6,790 nt of DNA from an uncultured Clostridia bacterium. GTDB taxonomy: Bacteria > Bacillota > Clostridia > UBA1381. The DNA lies in assembly GCA_934454745.1 (NCBI GenBank), contig CAKSGP010000081.1, positions 1-6,790 of the forward strand, in the 5' to 3' direction. The notes beneath the pieces were generated by a model. The model saw only the letters and a list, made by a program, of their open reading frames with translations, ran no database searches and had not been told where the DNA came from. This document shows positions 6,442 to 6,790 of this stretch, piece by piece. Position 1 is the stretch's first letter, and each line of letters begins with the position of its first letter. A program made the position numbers and the translations under genes.

Positions 6442-6456
6442 TATATGTGGTATAAT
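6428..6456 (+). promoter_or_regulatory. Near-consensus extended -10 promoter
   Basis: TTGATA (6428-6433; five of six consensus bases), a 17-bp spacer and a perfect TATAAT (6451-6456) preceded by TGG (6448-6450), an extended -10. The expected start is near 6463 and would yield a leader of roughly 170 nt before the TIGR04076-type gene at 6631. The -10 coincides with the codons for Tyr-Asn of the decayed PAS copy. Confidence 0.65.
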
Positions 6457-6520
6457 CTATTTAAAAGTGGAATTGAAACAGCAGAAGTCTATGACTTTTC
6501 AAAATTCTTGAAAGAGAATG
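6445..6520 (+). pseudogene. Deletion-derived second copy of the PAS-domain gene
   Basis: TATAATCTATTTAAAAGTG (6451-6469) differs at one base from the start of the intact PAS gene (5359-5377). A few bases later, 6475-6505 are identical over 31 nt to 5683-5713, near the end of that gene. So the copy encodes YNLFKS joined to ETAEVYDFSK, with the PAS core missing. The intact gene has GAAACAG at both 5383-5389 and 5683-5689, exactly 300 bp apart, and the remnant has one GAAACAG at the join. This is the expected product of a deletion between short direct repeats, leaving the frame intact. Upstream, GTATA-ATG-like bases may also be shared. After 6505 the likeness to the intact gene's 3' flank fades within about 15 nt. 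No ribosome site precedes ATG 6445, and the PAS fold is gone. Confidence 0.82.
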
Positions 6521-6644
6521 GCGGTGTTATTATGTCATCGATGCGGAAATCCATGGCGGGGTTGCCGCAATGGAAAAGCAGTTTAAAGAGATTGCAAAGT
6601 ATAATAAACCCCATAAGAAAGGTTACCTTTATGAAAAAATGTAA
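6516..6644 (+). pseudogene. C-terminal fragment of an unrecognised protein
   Basis: In a frame different from the PAS remnant, the stretch reads EWRCYYVIDAEIHGG, then VAAMEKQFKEIAKYNKPHKK and GYLYEKM, ending at TAA 6642-6644. Composition and codon use look like real protein: charged amphipathic helix, no rare-codon runs. The stop overlaps the start of the next gene by 14 nt, a common arrangement for adjacent co-translated genes. There is no plausible start codon with a ribosome site in this frame, and the frame is closed by TGA at 6474-6476. I therefore read it as the surviving tail of a gene whose front was lost when the PAS remnant was joined here. I do not recognise the family. Confidence 0.45.
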
Positions 6645-6790
6645 AATTACAGTTATGAAAATGGCACACTATGAGGATTTGATTGAAAAATATGAAAATC
6701 CCATTGAGCACGCTTGTGAAATGAAAGTCGGACAAACCTTTATTGCAAACGGCTGGCAAAAGCCTGATGGTATGTGTCAAAGCGCATGGG
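6631..6790 (+). CDS. TIGR04076-family protein, N-terminal part; 3' end outside the window
   Basis: The 53 complete codons visible begin MKKCKITVMKMAHYEDL and continue to IEHACEMKVGQTFIANGWQKP and CQSAW, the usual order of blocks in the small TIGR04076 family (about 90-110 residues): a basic MKK-KITV strand, a cysteine before a K-GQ-F segment, then P-G-C--AW. The function of the family is not known; its spaced cysteines suggest a metal- or redox-linked role, which is inference. The start at 6631 is chosen from GAAAGG (6617-6622) and the family start. The same frame is open upstream to 6445 and beyond but without family likeness. The ribosome site lies in a small palindrome (AAAGG, TTA, CCTTT at 6618-6630). 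Likely transcribed from the promoter at 6428-6456. Confidence 0.8.
   Translation, partial: MKKCKITVMKMAHYEDLIEKYENPIEHACEMKVGQTFIANGWQKPDGMCQSAW

Larger units (their letters stand above)
6092..6630 (+). other. Degenerate intergenic stretch with remnants and regulatory sites
   Basis: No intact gene is visible on either strand in this stretch. It contains, in order, a promoter, a frameshifted XRE-regulator remnant, a hairpin terminator, three ATTRTTCCG repeats, a second promoter, a deleted second copy of the PAS gene and the C-terminal end of an unrecognised protein. The listed sub-features account for most of it; bases 6092-6142 show nothing I can name. Confidence 0.7.

Noticed and set aside
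6583..6780. 65-codon minus-strand open frame at the right end.
   Set aside because: It is antisense to the TIGR04076 start, has no ribosome site and no recognisable protein character.

Overview
The window looks like a chromosomal segment of a low-GC Gram-positive anaerobe, most likely a gut-type member of the Clostridia. The reasons are AT-rich DNA, strong AGGAG-type ribosome sites in front of nearly every gene, short intergenic gaps, SDR-type mannonate oxidoreductase in a uxaC-uxuA-uxuB order, and families typical of Clostridia (Rieske-tailed FAD oxidoreductase, MGT-like glycosyltransferase, short XRE regulator, TIGR04076). Species cannot be read from the sequence.

Region 1 (1-2810, + strand): the 3' part of a hexuronate catabolic operon. 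A 5'-truncated glucuronate isomerase (uxaC), mannonate dehydratase (uxuA) and SDR-type D-mannonate oxidoreductase (uxuB) are packed with 17- and 5-nt gaps. Fructuronate is made from glucuronate and reduced to mannonate, which UxuA dehydrates to 2-keto-3-deoxygluconate. A perfect 9-bp hairpin with a T-rich tail closes the unit.

Region 2 (2809-3765, - strand): a convergent, broken FAD-dependent oxidoreductase with a C-terminal Rieske domain. The N-terminal Rossmann segment is gone and an internal block appears to be deleted in frame. The four Rieske ligands survive.

Region 3 (3788-6091, + strand): a well-formed promoter (TTGCAA, 17 bp, TATAAT) drives a compact four-gene unit: GT1/MGT-like glycosyltransferase, a small MGMT-like protein with PCYK at the active-site position, a stand-alone PAS-domain protein, and an ArsC/Spx-like thioredoxin-fold protein. 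Gaps are 14, 19 and 13 nt. What they do together is not known to me.

Region 4 (6092-6790): a graveyard with fresh regulatory DNA. It holds a promoter and a frameshifted XRE-regulator remnant with its own terminator, then three ATTRTTCCG repeats about two helical turns apart. These lead into a near-consensus extended -10 promoter that lies on the start of a deletion-derived second copy of the PAS gene. After that come the C-terminal tail of an unrecognised protein and the start of a TIGR04076-family gene cut by the window edge. The deleted PAS copy is joined exactly at a 7-bp repeat, so its history can be read from the intact copy in the same window.
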